Origin: Oricola sp.
Lineage (GTDB): Bacteria > Pseudomonadota > Alphaproteobacteria > Rhizobiales > Rhizobiaceae
Assembly (NCBI RefSeq): GCF_022763245.1
Contig: NZ_JALEGV010000034.1
Span: 1-64,000, forward strand
DNA: 64,000 nucleotides
Direction: 5' to 3'
Position numbers and translations under genes: made by a program. Below the pieces are notes generated by a model that saw only the letters and a program-made list of their open reading frames with translations, was not told where the DNA came from and ran no database searches. Below are positions 25,064 through 33,694 of this stretch, in pieces (position 1 is the first letter of the stretch; the number at the start of each line of letters is the position of its first letter).

Positions 25064-25311
25064 GGCAAAATCCTCTCATGCGATCGATGCGTCAGAACTG
25101 GCGCAGGACGCGGCGTCTGTCCAGTGCCTCGACCGGGACCGATTGAAGCATCGGCGCCCCGGATCGGACCGCGATCGATCTCCACAGGCCCGGCCGCTCA
25201 ACGGGAGATTGTGAATGAAAAGCGCTGCAGAACGCCTTTTCGCATTTGCACACTTCTTCCGAATGGGCTTAGCTGCTGCACTGCAACGGTTTTTTGGTGG
25301 GGGCATACGGA
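25064..25311. other. Upstream region of the BMP-type ABC transporter operon
   Basis: This 248-bp region should hold the promoters of the UbiH-family gene and the ABC operon. It contains a CTGCTGCACTGCAACGG stretch (25270-25286) with TGC/GCA half-sites, and a short CCGAT/ATCGG hairpin near 25138-25153. No confident -35/-10 pair or riboswitch was recognised. Confidence 0.3.
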
Positions 25312-26886
25312 TTGACGGACGCAACGGCCACGACTGCCGCGTCGGGAACGCTTCTCCGGGTCGCGGGGATCACCAAGGTTTTCGGCACGCTCAAGGCCAA
25401 TGACGCCGTCGACCTCGATGTCGCACCCGGTGAAATCCACGCCCTGCTCGGCGAAAACGGCGCCGGCAAATCCACGCTCGTCAAGATGCTGTTCGGATCG
25501 CTGCAACCGGATGCGGGCACGATCTTCTGGAAGGAAGAGCCCGTCGCGGTTGCCAACCCGATGCAGGCACGCGCGCTCGGCATCGGCATGGTGTTCCAGC
25601 ATTTCTCACTGTTCGACGCATTGACCACCGCCGAGAACATCGCCCTGTCGCTGGACGAGGCGACGGCGCTGTCGACGATCGCGGAACGCGCCAAGGCGCT
25701 GGGCGACGCCTATGGCCTGCCGCTCGACCCGAATGCCGTGGTGGGCGACCTGTCGGTCGGCGAACGCCAGCGCATCGAGATCATCCGTTGCCTGCTGCAA
25801 AAGCCCGAACTCATCATCCTCGACGAACCCACCTCGGTTCTGACCCCGCAGGAGGCCGAAAAGCTCTTCGTGACGCTCGATCAGCTGCGCGGCGAGGGAA
25901 AGTCGATCCTCTACATCTCGCACCGCCTCGAAGAGGTGCAGCGCATCTGCGACCGCGCGACCGTGTTGCGTCACGGCAAGGTGGTCGCGCATTGCACGCC
26001 GGCCAACGAGACGCCGGCGTCGCTGGCCAGCATGATGGTCGGCGCGGATGTCGCAGCGGTGCAGCGCACGGGCGCCGGTTCCACGGGCGAACCGCTTCTC
26101 GAAATCGTCGATCTGGTCCGCCACGCGGCCAGCCCCTTCGCGGTGCCGCTGTCCGGCGTGTCGCTGACGGTGCGGGCCGGCGAGGTGATCGGCATCGCCG
26201 GGGTGGCCGGCAACGGACAGGGCGAACTGTTCGAGGCGCTGTCGGGCGAAGTGCTGCAGACCACGCCGGGCCAGGTCCGGCTGCGCGGCAAGGATTCCGG
26301 CCGGCTGGGCATTTCCCAGAGGCGGCGGGCGGGCGCGGCTTTCGTTCCCGAGGAGCGTCTGGGCCATGGCGCGGCGCCGGGCATGAAACTGTCGGAGAAC
26401 CTGCTGCTGTCGCGCCACCGCACCGACGGCAAGGCCTTTCTCGGCCCGCTCGGCGTCATCCGCAGCGGCGCCATCGCGCGGTCGACCAAGCGCATCGTCT
26501 CCGACATGGACGTGCGCAAGAGCGCCGAGGACCCGGAAGCCGCAGCGCTGTCGGGCGGCAACCTGCAGAAATTCATCATCGGTCGCGAACTCGACCGCAA
26601 GCCAGCGATCATGGTCGTCAACCAGCCGACCTGGGGCGTGGACGCCGGCGCCGCGGCGCACATCCGCCAGGCGCTGATCGAACTCGCCCGCTCGGGTTCG
26701 GCCGTTCTCGTGATCAGCCAGGATCTCGACGAGTTGTTCGAGATTTCCGATTCCATCGCCGTGATGCACAACGGGCATCTGTCGGCGCCGGTGCCGATCG
26801 CGGACGCGACCTACGAGAAGATCGGGCTTCTGATGGGCGGCGCGGAACCCGGCCATGCGGCCCGGGACATGGAAGTTCAGGCGTGA
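25312..26886 (+). CDS. ABC transporter ATP-binding protein (two ABC domains), BMP/nucleoside-type importer
   Basis: This subunit powers a BMP-family importer, a group that takes up nucleosides and related purine compounds. Two ABC modules are fused. The N-terminal one has Walker A LLGENGAGKSTLVKML (about residue 44), the signature LSVGERQRIEIIRCL and Walker B LIILDEPTSVL. The C-terminal one has a degenerate Walker A (GVAGNGQGELFEAL), LSGGNLQKFIIGREL and MVVNQPTWGVD, typical of the family. TTG at 25312 is chosen because GGTGGGGG lies 8 nt upstream; earlier TTG/GTG codons at 25294/25297 are possible. Four genes follow one another on this strand as an operon closed by a strong terminator. Confidence 0.92.
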   Translation: MTDATATTAASGTLLRVAGITKVFGTLKANDAVDLDVAPGEIHALLGENGAGKSTLVKMLFGSLQPDAGTIFWKEEPVAVANPMQARALGIGMVFQHFSLFDALTTAENIALSLDEATALSTIAERAKALGDAYGLPLDPNAVVGDLSVGERQRIEIIRCLLQKPELIILDEPTSVLTPQEAEKLFVTLDQLRGEGKSILYISHRLEEVQRICDRATVLRHGKVVAHCTPANETPASLASMMVGADVAAVQRTGAGSTGEPLLEIVDLVRHAASPFAVPLSGVSLTVRAGEVIGIAGVAGNGQGELFEALSGEVLQTTPGQVRLRGKDSGRLGISQRRRAGAAFVPEERLGHGAAPGMKLSENLLLSRHRTDGKAFLGPLGVIRSGAIARSTKRIVSDMDVRKSAEDPEAAALSGGNLQKFIIGRELDRKPAIMVVNQPTWGVDAGAAAHIRQALIELARSGSAVLVISQDLDELFEISDSIAVMHNGHLSAPVPIADATYEKIGLLMGGAEPGHAARDMEVQA

Positions 26887-26899
26887 GGGAGAAGAAGGC

Positions 26900-27994
26900 G
26901 TGATCCGGATCGAACTCGTCAAACGGCCGCAGCATTCCGCGTTCTTCTCGGCCATGTCGCCCTTCATCGCCTTCGGCCTGACGCTCGTCTTCGGCGCGAT
27001 CCTGTTCGCGGCCATCGGCAAGCCGCCGCTTGCGGCGCTCTATTCCTATTTCATCGAGCCCCTGTCGGAGATGTGGTCGGTTCACGAACTGATCATCAAG
27101 GCCACGCCGCTGATCATGATCGCGGTCGGGCTCTCGGTCTGCTACCGTTCGAACAACTGGAACATCGGCGCGGAAGGCCAGTTCATCTTCGGCGGCATCG
27201 CCGGATCCCTCATCCCCATCCTCGTTCCCGGCTTCCAGAACGCCGCGACACTGCCGCTGATGATGATCATGGGCATGATCGGCGGCGCGGCCTATGGAGC
27301 GATACCGGCCCTCCTGAAGACGCGCTTCAACACCAACGAAATCCTGACCAGCCTGATGCTCGTCTATGTCGCGCAGCTCTTCCTCGACTGGCTGGCGCGC
27401 GGCGCGCTGCGCGACCCGAACGGCGCGGGCTTTCCCGGTTCGATCCGCTTGTCGTCGGCTGCCCAGTTGCCGGAGATCGCGCCGTCGCAGGGCGGAGCGC
27501 ATCTCGGCATCGTGTTTGCGGTCATCGCGGCGGTCGTCGTCTGGTTCATGCTGCGCTCCACGCTGAAAGGCTTCGAGGTGCGCCTGATCGGCTCGAGCCC
27601 GAGGGCAGGGCGCTTCGCCGGGTTCAGCGCGCCGGGCATGGTGTTCTTCGCCTTCCTGGTGTCGGGCGCCCTCGCTGGCCTTGCGGGCATCAGCGAAGTG
27701 TCGGGCGCGATCGGCCAGCTGCGTGAGACGATCTCACCCGGATACGGCTTCACCGCCATCATCGTCGCCTTCCTCGGTCGCCTGAATCCGCTCGGGATCA
27801 TTGCGGCCGGCCTTGTCCTCGCACTGACCTATCTCGGCGGCGAGGCGGCGCAGATTTCTCTCGGCGTCTCCGACAAGGTCGCGCGGGTGTTCCAGGGCAT
27901 GCTGCTGTTCTTCGTGCTCGGCTGCGACACGCTCATTCACTACCGTATCCGCGTCGCCGGACGCGCGATCGCGTCCGCCATGGAGAAATCGTGA
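26900..27994 (+). CDS. ABC transporter permease 1, BMP/nucleoside-type
   Basis: The 364-residue integral membrane subunit has about ten helices and belongs to the branched-chain amino-acid/ribose-type permease family. Family segments include GLSVCYRSNNWNIGAEGQF, ALLKTRFNTNEILTSLML and SPRAGRFAGFSAPGMVFF. The start is GTG 26900, preceded by GAGGGAGAAGAAGGC. It lies 13 nt after the ATPase gene and overlaps the second permease gene, so the two permeases should be made in equal amounts and form the transmembrane heterodimer. Confidence 0.9.
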   Translation: MIRIELVKRPQHSAFFSAMSPFIAFGLTLVFGAILFAAIGKPPLAALYSYFIEPLSEMWSVHELIIKATPLIMIAVGLSVCYRSNNWNIGAEGQFIFGGIAGSLIPILVPGFQNAATLPLMMIMGMIGGAAYGAIPALLKTRFNTNEILTSLMLVYVAQLFLDWLARGALRDPNGAGFPGSIRLSSAAQLPEIAPSQGGAHLGIVFAVIAAVVVWFMLRSTLKGFEVRLIGSSPRAGRFAGFSAPGMVFFAFLVSGALAGLAGISEVSGAIGQLRETISPGYGFTAIIVAFLGRLNPLGIIAAGLVLALTYLGGEAAQISLGVSDKVARVFQGMLLFFVLGCDTLIHYRIRVAGRAIASAMEKS

Positions 27995-28914
27995 TGGATA
28001 TCGCGCAGAACGTCATTCTGACGATCATGACGGCAGCGACGCCGCTGCTCATCGCGGCCATCGGCGAACTCGTCGTGGAGCGCTCCGGCGTCCTCAATCT
28101 CGGCGTCGAAGGCATGATGGTGATCGGCGCCGTCTGCGGCTTCGCCGCCGCCATGATCACCGGTTCGCCCTGGATGGGCGTGGTGGGCGGCATCGTCGCG
28201 GGCGCGTTGCTCTCTCTGCTCTTCGGGTTCCTGACGCTCAGCCTCGCGACCAACCAGGTGGCGACCGGCCTGTCGCTGACCCTGCTCGGCATCGGCGTGT
28301 CCGGGCTGATCGGGGAGAGCTTCGTCGGCAAGGCCGGCATCCGCCTGCCCAGCCTCAACATTCCGGGCCTCACCGAGATCCCGCTCGTCGGCAAATTGCT
28401 GTTCGGCCAGGATCCGATCTTCTACCTGTCGATCCTGCTGACGGCCGGAACGACGTGGTTCCTGTTTCGCACGCGTGCGGGCCTGACGCTGCGTTCCATC
28501 GGCGACAATCACAAATCCGCCCATGCGCTCGGCATTCCGGTCATCGGCTATCGCTATCTCGCGGTGATGTTCGGCGGCGGCTGCGCCGGGCTCGCCGGCG
28601 CGCATCTGTCGCTCGTCTACACGCCGCAATGGGTGGAGAACATGACGGCCGGCCGCGGCTGGATCGCGCTCGCCCTGGTCGTCTTCGGCTCATGGCGTCC
28701 CTGGCGGGTTCTCGCCGGCGCCTATCTCTTCGGCGCGGTGACGATCGGCCAGTTGCACGCCCAGGCGCTCGGCTTCGGCATTCCGTCGCAACTGCTTTCT
28801 TCGCTGCCCTATCTGGCGACGATTGTGGTTCTCGTTCTAATCTCGCGCGACAGGCGCTTGACGATCATCAACACGCCCGCTTCCTTGGGCCAACCATTTG
28901 TGCCTGATCGATAA
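27994..28914 (+). CDS. ABC transporter permease 2, BMP/nucleoside-type
   Basis: The second membrane subunit (306 residues) carries the expected segments: LVVERSGVLNLGVEGMMVIGA near the N-terminus, FGFLTLSLATNQVATGLSL and RSIGDNHKSAHALGIPVIGY. ATG 27994 is preferred to GTG 27991 because GGAGA lies about 7 nt before it; both overlap the stop of permease 1. Eight or nine helices are evident. It works with permease 1 and the double ATPase to move the ligand delivered by the BMP-family lipoprotein-like binding protein downstream. Confidence 0.9.
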   Translation: MDIAQNVILTIMTAATPLLIAAIGELVVERSGVLNLGVEGMMVIGAVCGFAAAMITGSPWMGVVGGIVAGALLSLLFGFLTLSLATNQVATGLSLTLLGIGVSGLIGESFVGKAGIRLPSLNIPGLTEIPLVGKLLFGQDPIFYLSILLTAGTTWFLFRTRAGLTLRSIGDNHKSAHALGIPVIGYRYLAVMFGGGCAGLAGAHLSLVYTPQWVENMTAGRGWIALALVVFGSWRPWRVLAGAYLFGAVTIGQLHAQALGFGIPSQLLSSLPYLATIVVLVLISRDRRLTIINTPASLGQPFVPDR

Positions 28915-28983
28915 CACGACGGGAAAGGCACGAAATCCCCACGGAAGGACCGTCCTTCCTTGCAGCAACAGAGAGGTGCTTCG

Positions 28984-30054
28984 ATGAAAAAGCTCGTAAT
29001 CGGACTGGCGTCCGCCCTGGCGGTGATGACCGCGTCCAGCGCGGTCGCCCAGGACAAGTTCAAGGCCTGCTTCGTCTATATCGGTCCCAAGACCGACGGC
29101 GGCTGGACCCAGGCCCACGACCAGGGCCGCCAGTATGTCGAGCAGGAGCTCGGCGACACGGTGGAAACCGCCTATCTGGAAAACGTGCCGGAAGGCCCGG
29201 ATTCCGAACGCGCCATCGAGCGTTTCGCGCGCTCGGGCTGCGGCATCATCTTCACGACGTCCTTCGGCTACATGGATCCGACGCTCGCCGTCGCGGCCAA
29301 GTTCCCGGACGTGAAGTTCGAGCACGCCACCGGCTACAAGGTCGCGCCGAACGTCACCACCTACAATTCGCGCTTCTATCAGGGCCGCTACATCATCGGC
29401 CAGATCGCGGGCAAGATGTCGGAAACCGGCGTCGCCGGCTACATCGCGTCCTTCCCGATCCCGGAAGTCGTGATGGGCATCAACGGCTTCCTGCTCGGCG
29501 CGCGTTCGGTCAATCCGGATTTCAAGCTGAAGGTCGTCTGGGTCAACACCTGGCATGACGCCGGCAAGGAAGCGGACGCCGCCAAGGCGCTGATCGACCA
29601 GGGCGTCGACGTCCTGACCCAGCACACCGACTCGGCCGCGCCGATGCAGATCGCCGAGGAACGCGGCATCCACGCCTTCGGACAGGCCTTCGACCAGATC
29701 GAAGCCGGCCCGAACGCGCAGCTCACCGCCATCCTCGACACCTGGGGACCGTACTACGTCAAGAAGATCAAGGCGGCGATGGACGGCACCTGGAAGGGTG
29801 AGGAACAGAGCTGGGACGGTCTCGCCGAAGGCATCCTCGCGATGGCGCCCTACACCAACATGCCGGACGACGTGAAGGCGATGGCGATGGAAACCGAAGC
29901 CAAGATCAAGTCGGGCGAACTCCATCCGTTCACCGGCCCGGTCAACAAGCAGGACGGCACCGAGTGGCTGAAGGACGGCGAAGTCTCCGACGACGGCACG
30001 CTGCTCGGCATGAACTTCTACGTCGAAGGCGTGGACGACAAGCTGCCGCAGTAA
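28984..30054 (+). CDS. BMP-family ABC transporter substrate-binding protein
   Basis: The 356-residue periplasmic protein has a signal peptide (MKKLVIGLASALAVMTASSA, cleavage near AVAQ-D) and no lipobox cysteine. The BMP domain includes FVYIGPKTDGGWTQAHDQGR, IIFTTSFGYMDPTLAVAAKF and NTWHDAGKEADAAKALIDQG. BMP proteins bind nucleosides or purine-like ligands; the ligand of this one is not known. The ATG at 28984 follows AGAGAGGTGCTTCG. It is the last gene of the operon, 69 bp after permease 2, and is followed by a strong intrinsic terminator. Confidence 0.93.
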   Translation: MKKLVIGLASALAVMTASSAVAQDKFKACFVYIGPKTDGGWTQAHDQGRQYVEQELGDTVETAYLENVPEGPDSERAIERFARSGCGIIFTTSFGYMDPTLAVAAKFPDVKFEHATGYKVAPNVTTYNSRFYQGRYIIGQIAGKMSETGVAGYIASFPIPEVVMGINGFLLGARSVNPDFKLKVVWVNTWHDAGKEADAAKALIDQGVDVLTQHTDSAAPMQIAEERGIHAFGQAFDQIEAGPNAQLTAILDTWGPYYVKKIKAAMDGTWKGEEQSWDGLAEGILAMAPYTNMPDDVKAMAMETEAKIKSGELHPFTGPVNKQDGTEWLKDGEVSDDGTLLGMNFYVEGVDDKLPQ

Positions 30055-30080
30055 GACTGCTTACGGCACATCCGAAAAGG

Positions 30081-30108
30081 AAAAGGCGCCCCTCGGGGCG
30101 CCTTTTTT
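30081..30108. terminator. Strong bidirectional intrinsic terminator
   Basis: AAAAGGCGCCCC (30081-30092) pairs with GGGGCGCCTTTT (30095-30106); the practical loop is CTCG. Six T residues (30103-30108) follow on the plus strand and a T-rich tract on the minus strand. It closes the BMP transporter operon and also the convergent GT87 gene, whose stop is at 30110-30112. Confidence 0.9.
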
Positions 30109-30109
30109 G

Positions 30110-31330
30110 TCATTCGCCGGCCGGCATCGGCCTCAGCCCGCCCCGCCGCGCGTCCTGCAGGGCATTGCCCGCCAGCTGGCCGAACATCAGCGCCAGCACG
30201 ATCGGCGCGAAGTTCAGATTGTTCGACATCAGCGCCAGGATCGCGACCGGCGAGATGTAGACGATCGCGAGCACCGTCTTCTGATAGGCGACGAAGCCTC
30301 GCGCCATGCCGTGCGCGACCGCAAACGCGATCGCCGGCGCCAGAATGAAGAGATCGTAGTTGAGCCCGAAGGGCGTCGCCAGCAGCGCGCCGGTCAGGAG
30401 CAATGCGGCGCGCGTTTCGAACGCCACGCGGCTTTCCGGGCGCCACGACCACCACACCGTCGCCAGAACGCCGAGCGAGACGATGAACTGGACCGTCATC
30501 GCCGCGTCGTCTCCAAGCCCCGTCACGCGCAGCATGGCGTAGGTCGAGATCATCTTGTTCCAGCCCACATAGCCCTCCCGCAGCGTCGCCGTGGCGTCGG
30601 AGGCCTGCGCCATGAACAGCGTCCAGACATCCGTGCCGAATAGGAGCGCCGAGACCGCTGCGACGACGAGCGTGGTCACGCCGGCCGACAGGATCGTGCG
30701 CCAATGCGCGCCTGCCAGCAGCGCGAAGGGGATCAGCAGGCCGAGCTGCGGCTTGAAGGTCAACAGGCCGAACAACACCCCCGCCAGGACAGGACGGGTG
30801 CGCATCACCATCAGCGCGCCGCCGAACAGCGCCGCCGACAGGAAGGCGTTCTGGCCATGGGCGACCGTGAGGAAACTCGCCGGAAACGCCAGCGTGATCA
30901 GGAACGTCTCGAAGCGATGGCCGACGATCCGCGTGACGACGAAGGCCGCGGCCGCGAAGCCGGCAAGCGCCCACAGGGCGAGCGCCGGGTAATAGGGCAG
31001 AAGGCCGAGCGGCAAGAGGTAGGCGAGATAATGCGGCGGATAGTAGAAGGCGTAGAAATTGCCGTCCTTGAAGATCTCGTTTTGAACCCCCGCAAAGGTC
31101 TCGGCGAGGTAGGGCGTCTCGGGCCTGCCGGCGACCGCCTCGCGCGCCGCGACCCAGAAGCTGACGAAGTCCGACCCGAAGGGCGACCCGTTCGGCAGCA
31201 CGCCCCCGCCGGTGACGAGCAGATAGGCTGTCGCGGCCAGCGTCATCGCCAGAATGACCGATGGATAGACGAGCAACCGGTCCTTGGTGAGCCAGTCGCC
31301 CGTCTGCAGGGATGTCAGAATTCGCGCCAT
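30110..31330 (-). CDS. GT87-family (DUF2029) membrane glycosyltransferase
   Basis: Glycosyltransferase family 87 proteins are polytopic enzymes that transfer sugars, often mannose, from polyprenyl-phosphate donors on the outer face of the inner membrane. The 406-residue protein has about ten hydrophobic helices. The first loop holds the acidic stretch SPFGSDFVSFWVAAREA with the catalytic-type Asp, then NFYAFYYPPHYL, and later LLTFKPQLGLLIPFALL, all features of the family. It lies 63 bp downstream of ggpS on the same strand and could belong to that operon, but no role in osmolyte synthesis can be shown. The gene ends at a bidirectional terminator. Confidence 0.8.
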   Translation of the reverse strand: MARILTSLQTGDWLTKDRLLVYPSVILAMTLAATAYLLVTGGGVLPNGSPFGSDFVSFWVAAREAVAGRPETPYLAETFAGVQNEIFKDGNFYAFYYPPHYLAYLLPLGLLPYYPALALWALAGFAAAAFVVTRIVGHRFETFLITLAFPASFLTVAHGQNAFLSAALFGGALMVMRTRPVLAGVLFGLLTFKPQLGLLIPFALLAGAHWRTILSAGVTTLVVAAVSALLFGTDVWTLFMAQASDATATLREGYVGWNKMISTYAMLRVTGLGDDAAMTVQFIVSLGVLATVWWSWRPESRVAFETRAALLLTGALLATPFGLNYDLFILAPAIAFAVAHGMARGFVAYQKTVLAIVYISPVAILALMSNNLNFAPIVLALMFGQLAGNALQDARRGGLRPMPAGE

Positions 31331-31393
31331 GATCGATCCACAATTCTCGCGGCGAGTGTAGATCGGATCGTTTTACTTGCGGTTAACGGCGCC

Positions 31394-32908
31394 TCAGGCG
31401 GCCGGGCGCACGTCGCTACTTACGCGCGAAACATGTCGCGCGGCTTCGAAGAGCCGGTGCTGCTCGTCCGCCCAGGCCTTGATGTCGTATTTGCGCAAGG
31501 TCTCGCGCAGCGCCCGCATCCGGCCCCGCTTGTCCTCGCGCTCCATGTCGAGCGCCATGTCGATCGTCGTGTCCATCGACCGGTGCGAGAACGGATTGGT
31601 CACCACCGCCGCCGACATCTCGACTGCGGCGCCCGCGAATTCGGAGAGCACCAGCACGCCGTCCTCGTCCGTGCGGGTCGCGACGAATTCCTTGGCGACG
31701 ATGTTCATCCCGTCGGCGAGCGGCGTGATCCACGCGACATCGGCGGCCCGGTAGTAGCCGACGAGTTCGCGGAACGGGACCGCCGTGGAAATCAGCGCGA
31801 TCGGCTGCCATTCCAGCGACCCGAACCGGCCGTTGATGCGTCCGACGATCTGCTCGATCTCGCCCTGGATCGCCTCATAGGCGGTCATGTTGCGGTTGGC
31901 GCTGACGGAGACATGCATCAGGCGCACCTTGCCGCGCAAATCCGGCCGGCGCTCCAGCAGACGCTCGAACGCCAGAAGCTGTTCGATGCCGCCCTTGGTG
32001 TAATCCGTGCGGCCGACCGACAGGATCAGCTTAGCGTCGCCCAATTCCGCGCGGATCGCCTTCGTCTTCTCCAGCGTCTCGGCTTCTTCGGCGCGCTGCG
32101 AGATGAAGTCGACATCCACGCCGACCGGGCAGGCGCTGACCAGGATCTGGCGGTCGCCATAGCTGATCTGCGTCGGCACCGACCGCTCGACCAGCGCCGT
32201 GCCATCGAAGATCAGTTCGTCCGGCACCTTCTCGCGCTTCGCGACGTCCACGTCGAAGAGGGAGCGGGCCACCTGCACGAAATTGGCGGAGTAGCGCGGG
32301 ATGTGGAACCCGACCACGTCGCAGGCCAGCAGGCTCTCGACGATCTCCTTGCGCCACGGAAGCACGTTGAAGATGTCCGGGGCCGGGAAGGGGGTGTGGT
32401 GGAAGAACGATATCCGCACGTCCGGCCGCAACTGGCGCAGATAGCCCGGCACCAGCCACAGATTGTAGTCGTGGATCCACACCACCGCGCCCTCGGCAGC
32501 TTCCGCGGCCGCGGCTTCGGCGAACGCCCAGTTCACCTCGCGAAAGGTCGGCCAGTCCACCGGGTCGTAATTGTACTTCTCCTTGAAGGAGTGAAGGATC
32601 GGCCAGAACGCCTCCTTCGACGTCACATGGTAGAAGCTGGAGACCTGATCGGCGGTCAGCGGCAGGCGCGACACGGTGTAATCGCCGTAATGGTCGCTGA
32701 TCTCGATCACGCGCTCGAAATCCGGGTTGCTCGGATCCTCGGCTTCCTTCCACGCGATCCAGGCACCCTTCTCGACATGGCCGAAAAAGCTCTTCAGCGT
32801 CGGAACGATGCCGTTCGGACTCTTGTTTTCGCGAAACTCGATTTTTCCGTCGACCTCCACCTCCTCATAGGGCTGGCGGTGGTAGACGATGACGAGATCG
32901 GAGGGCAT
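31394..32908 (-). CDS. ggpS: Glucosylglycerol-phosphate synthase GgpS (trehalose-6-P-synthase-like, GT20)
   Basis: GgpS joins ADP-glucose to glycerol-3-phosphate to form glucosylglycerol-phosphate, the precursor of a compatible solute for salt tolerance. It is homologous to trehalose-6-phosphate synthase (OtsA), but the N-terminal loop reads ENKSPNGIVPTLKSFFG, the GgpS version, where OtsA has a Gly-Gly-Leu type loop. Long stretches recall the Synechocystis enzyme: FYHVTSKEAFWPILHSF, VWIHDYNLWLVPGYLRQL, FFHHTPFPAPDIFNVLPW and GMNIVAKEFVA. The length (504) fits. The gene begins 3 bp after the phosphatase gene and follows gpsA, which can supply the acceptor substrate. Assignment as GgpS rather than OtsA is from sequence recall, not from an alignment. 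Confidence 0.88.
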   Translation of the reverse strand: MPSDLVIVYHRQPYEEVEVDGKIEFRENKSPNGIVPTLKSFFGHVEKGAWIAWKEAEDPSNPDFERVIEISDHYGDYTVSRLPLTADQVSSFYHVTSKEAFWPILHSFKEKYNYDPVDWPTFREVNWAFAEAAAAEAAEGAVVWIHDYNLWLVPGYLRQLRPDVRISFFHHTPFPAPDIFNVLPWRKEIVESLLACDVVGFHIPRYSANFVQVARSLFDVDVAKREKVPDELIFDGTALVERSVPTQISYGDRQILVSACPVGVDVDFISQRAEEAETLEKTKAIRAELGDAKLILSVGRTDYTKGGIEQLLAFERLLERRPDLRGKVRLMHVSVSANRNMTAYEAIQGEIEQIVGRINGRFGSLEWQPIALISTAVPFRELVGYYRAADVAWITPLADGMNIVAKEFVATRTDEDGVLVLSEFAGAAVEMSAAVVTNPFSHRSMDTTIDMALDMEREDKRGRMRALRETLRKYDIKAWADEQHRLFEAARHVSRVSSDVRPAA

Positions 32909-32911
32909 GGC

Positions 32912-33694
32912 TTATCCTTTCGGAGTGGGGTGAAGATCGAGCGCGGCAATGGCTTCCAGGATGCCGCCTGCGCCGATGGCTGATGCGGTGAAGACGTGAT
33001 CGAGGTCGCGCACCCGGTTGAGCAGCGCCTCTTCGGCGCCGCCGACGGCGACGGCCTGGATCCCGCATTCCAGCATCGAGAGGTCGTTCAGCGTGTCGCC
33101 GGCCGCGAGCACGCGCTCTTCGGCGATGCCGAGATGGGCGACGAGCCGCTTCAGCGACGGCCCCTTGCTCACGCCCTTCGGCAACACGTCGAAGAAACGG
33201 TTGTCTGAAACGAGATGGTCAAGGTCGAGCGCCGCGATCTTCTCGGGCGCGCTCGGATCGTATTCGTCGGCGCGAAGATCGTAGCTGACCCGGAACCGGA
33301 ACGGCGTCGGTTGCAGGTCGAGCCCCGGATGGCCGTCGAGCGCGTCGCGCACCGCGTCGCCCTTCGCGCCCCAGCGCCGCGAAATGTCGTCTTCCAGAGC
33401 GCCGATCGGCGAGATCGCGCCGCCGGACTTCACCTCGGCGATCGTGGTGCCGACGTCGCCGATGACATAGTCCGGCCAGGGCACGTTGGTCCCGGCGCAG
33501 ATGTCGGCGATGAATTCCGGGTCGCGCCCGGTCACGAAGATCAGGCCGATCGTGGCGCGATTGTCCTCGATCCATGTGTAGAGCGTGTCGCGATCTTCGT
33601 CGCTGCCGCCGAGAAACGTCCCGTCGAGATCGGTCGCCAGCACGAAGTGGCGTTCGTGCAGGCGCTTGCCGTCGATGTTCTCATGCTTGGTCAT
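32912..33694 (-). CDS. HAD-superfamily sugar-phosphatase, probable glucosylglycerol-3-phosphatase
   Basis: The 260-residue enzyme belongs to the Cof/sucrose-phosphatase-like HAD type. The nucleophile motif is VLATDLDGTFLGG (Asp22, with Asp24). Motif II is IFVTGRDPEFI, and motif IV is VLAAGDTLNDLSML. A cap domain occupies the middle. Placed between gpsA and ggpS in an overlapping operon (ATGA with gpsA, 3 bp to ggpS), it most likely removes phosphate from glucosylglycerol-phosphate to release glucosylglycerol. It looks unlike the cyanobacterial phosphatase GgpP as I recall it; a HAD domain is instead known fused to GgpS in Pseudomonas. A trehalose-6-phosphatase is the main alternative. I start at ATG 33694; an open frame further upstream runs inside gpsA. 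Confidence 0.78.
   Translation of the reverse strand: MTKHENIDGKRLHERHFVLATDLDGTFLGGSDEDRDTLYTWIEDNRATIGLIFVTGRDPEFIADICAGTNVPWPDYVIGDVGTTIAEVKSGGAISPIGALEDDISRRWGAKGDAVRDALDGHPGLDLQPTPFRFRVSYDLRADEYDPSAPEKIAALDLDHLVSDNRFFDVLPKGVSKGPSLKRLVAHLGIAEERVLAAGDTLNDLSMLECGIQAVAVGGAEEALLNRVRDLDHVFTASAIGAGGILEAIAALDLHPTPKG

Noticed and set aside
25064-25311. Purine riboswitch in front of the BMP-type transporter
   Set aside because: No conserved purine-riboswitch core or three-way junction could be recognised.
31394-32908. Trehalose-6-phosphate synthase OtsA
   Set aside because: The N-terminal loop and several long segments match GgpS, and the neighbours are gpsA and a HAD phosphatase.
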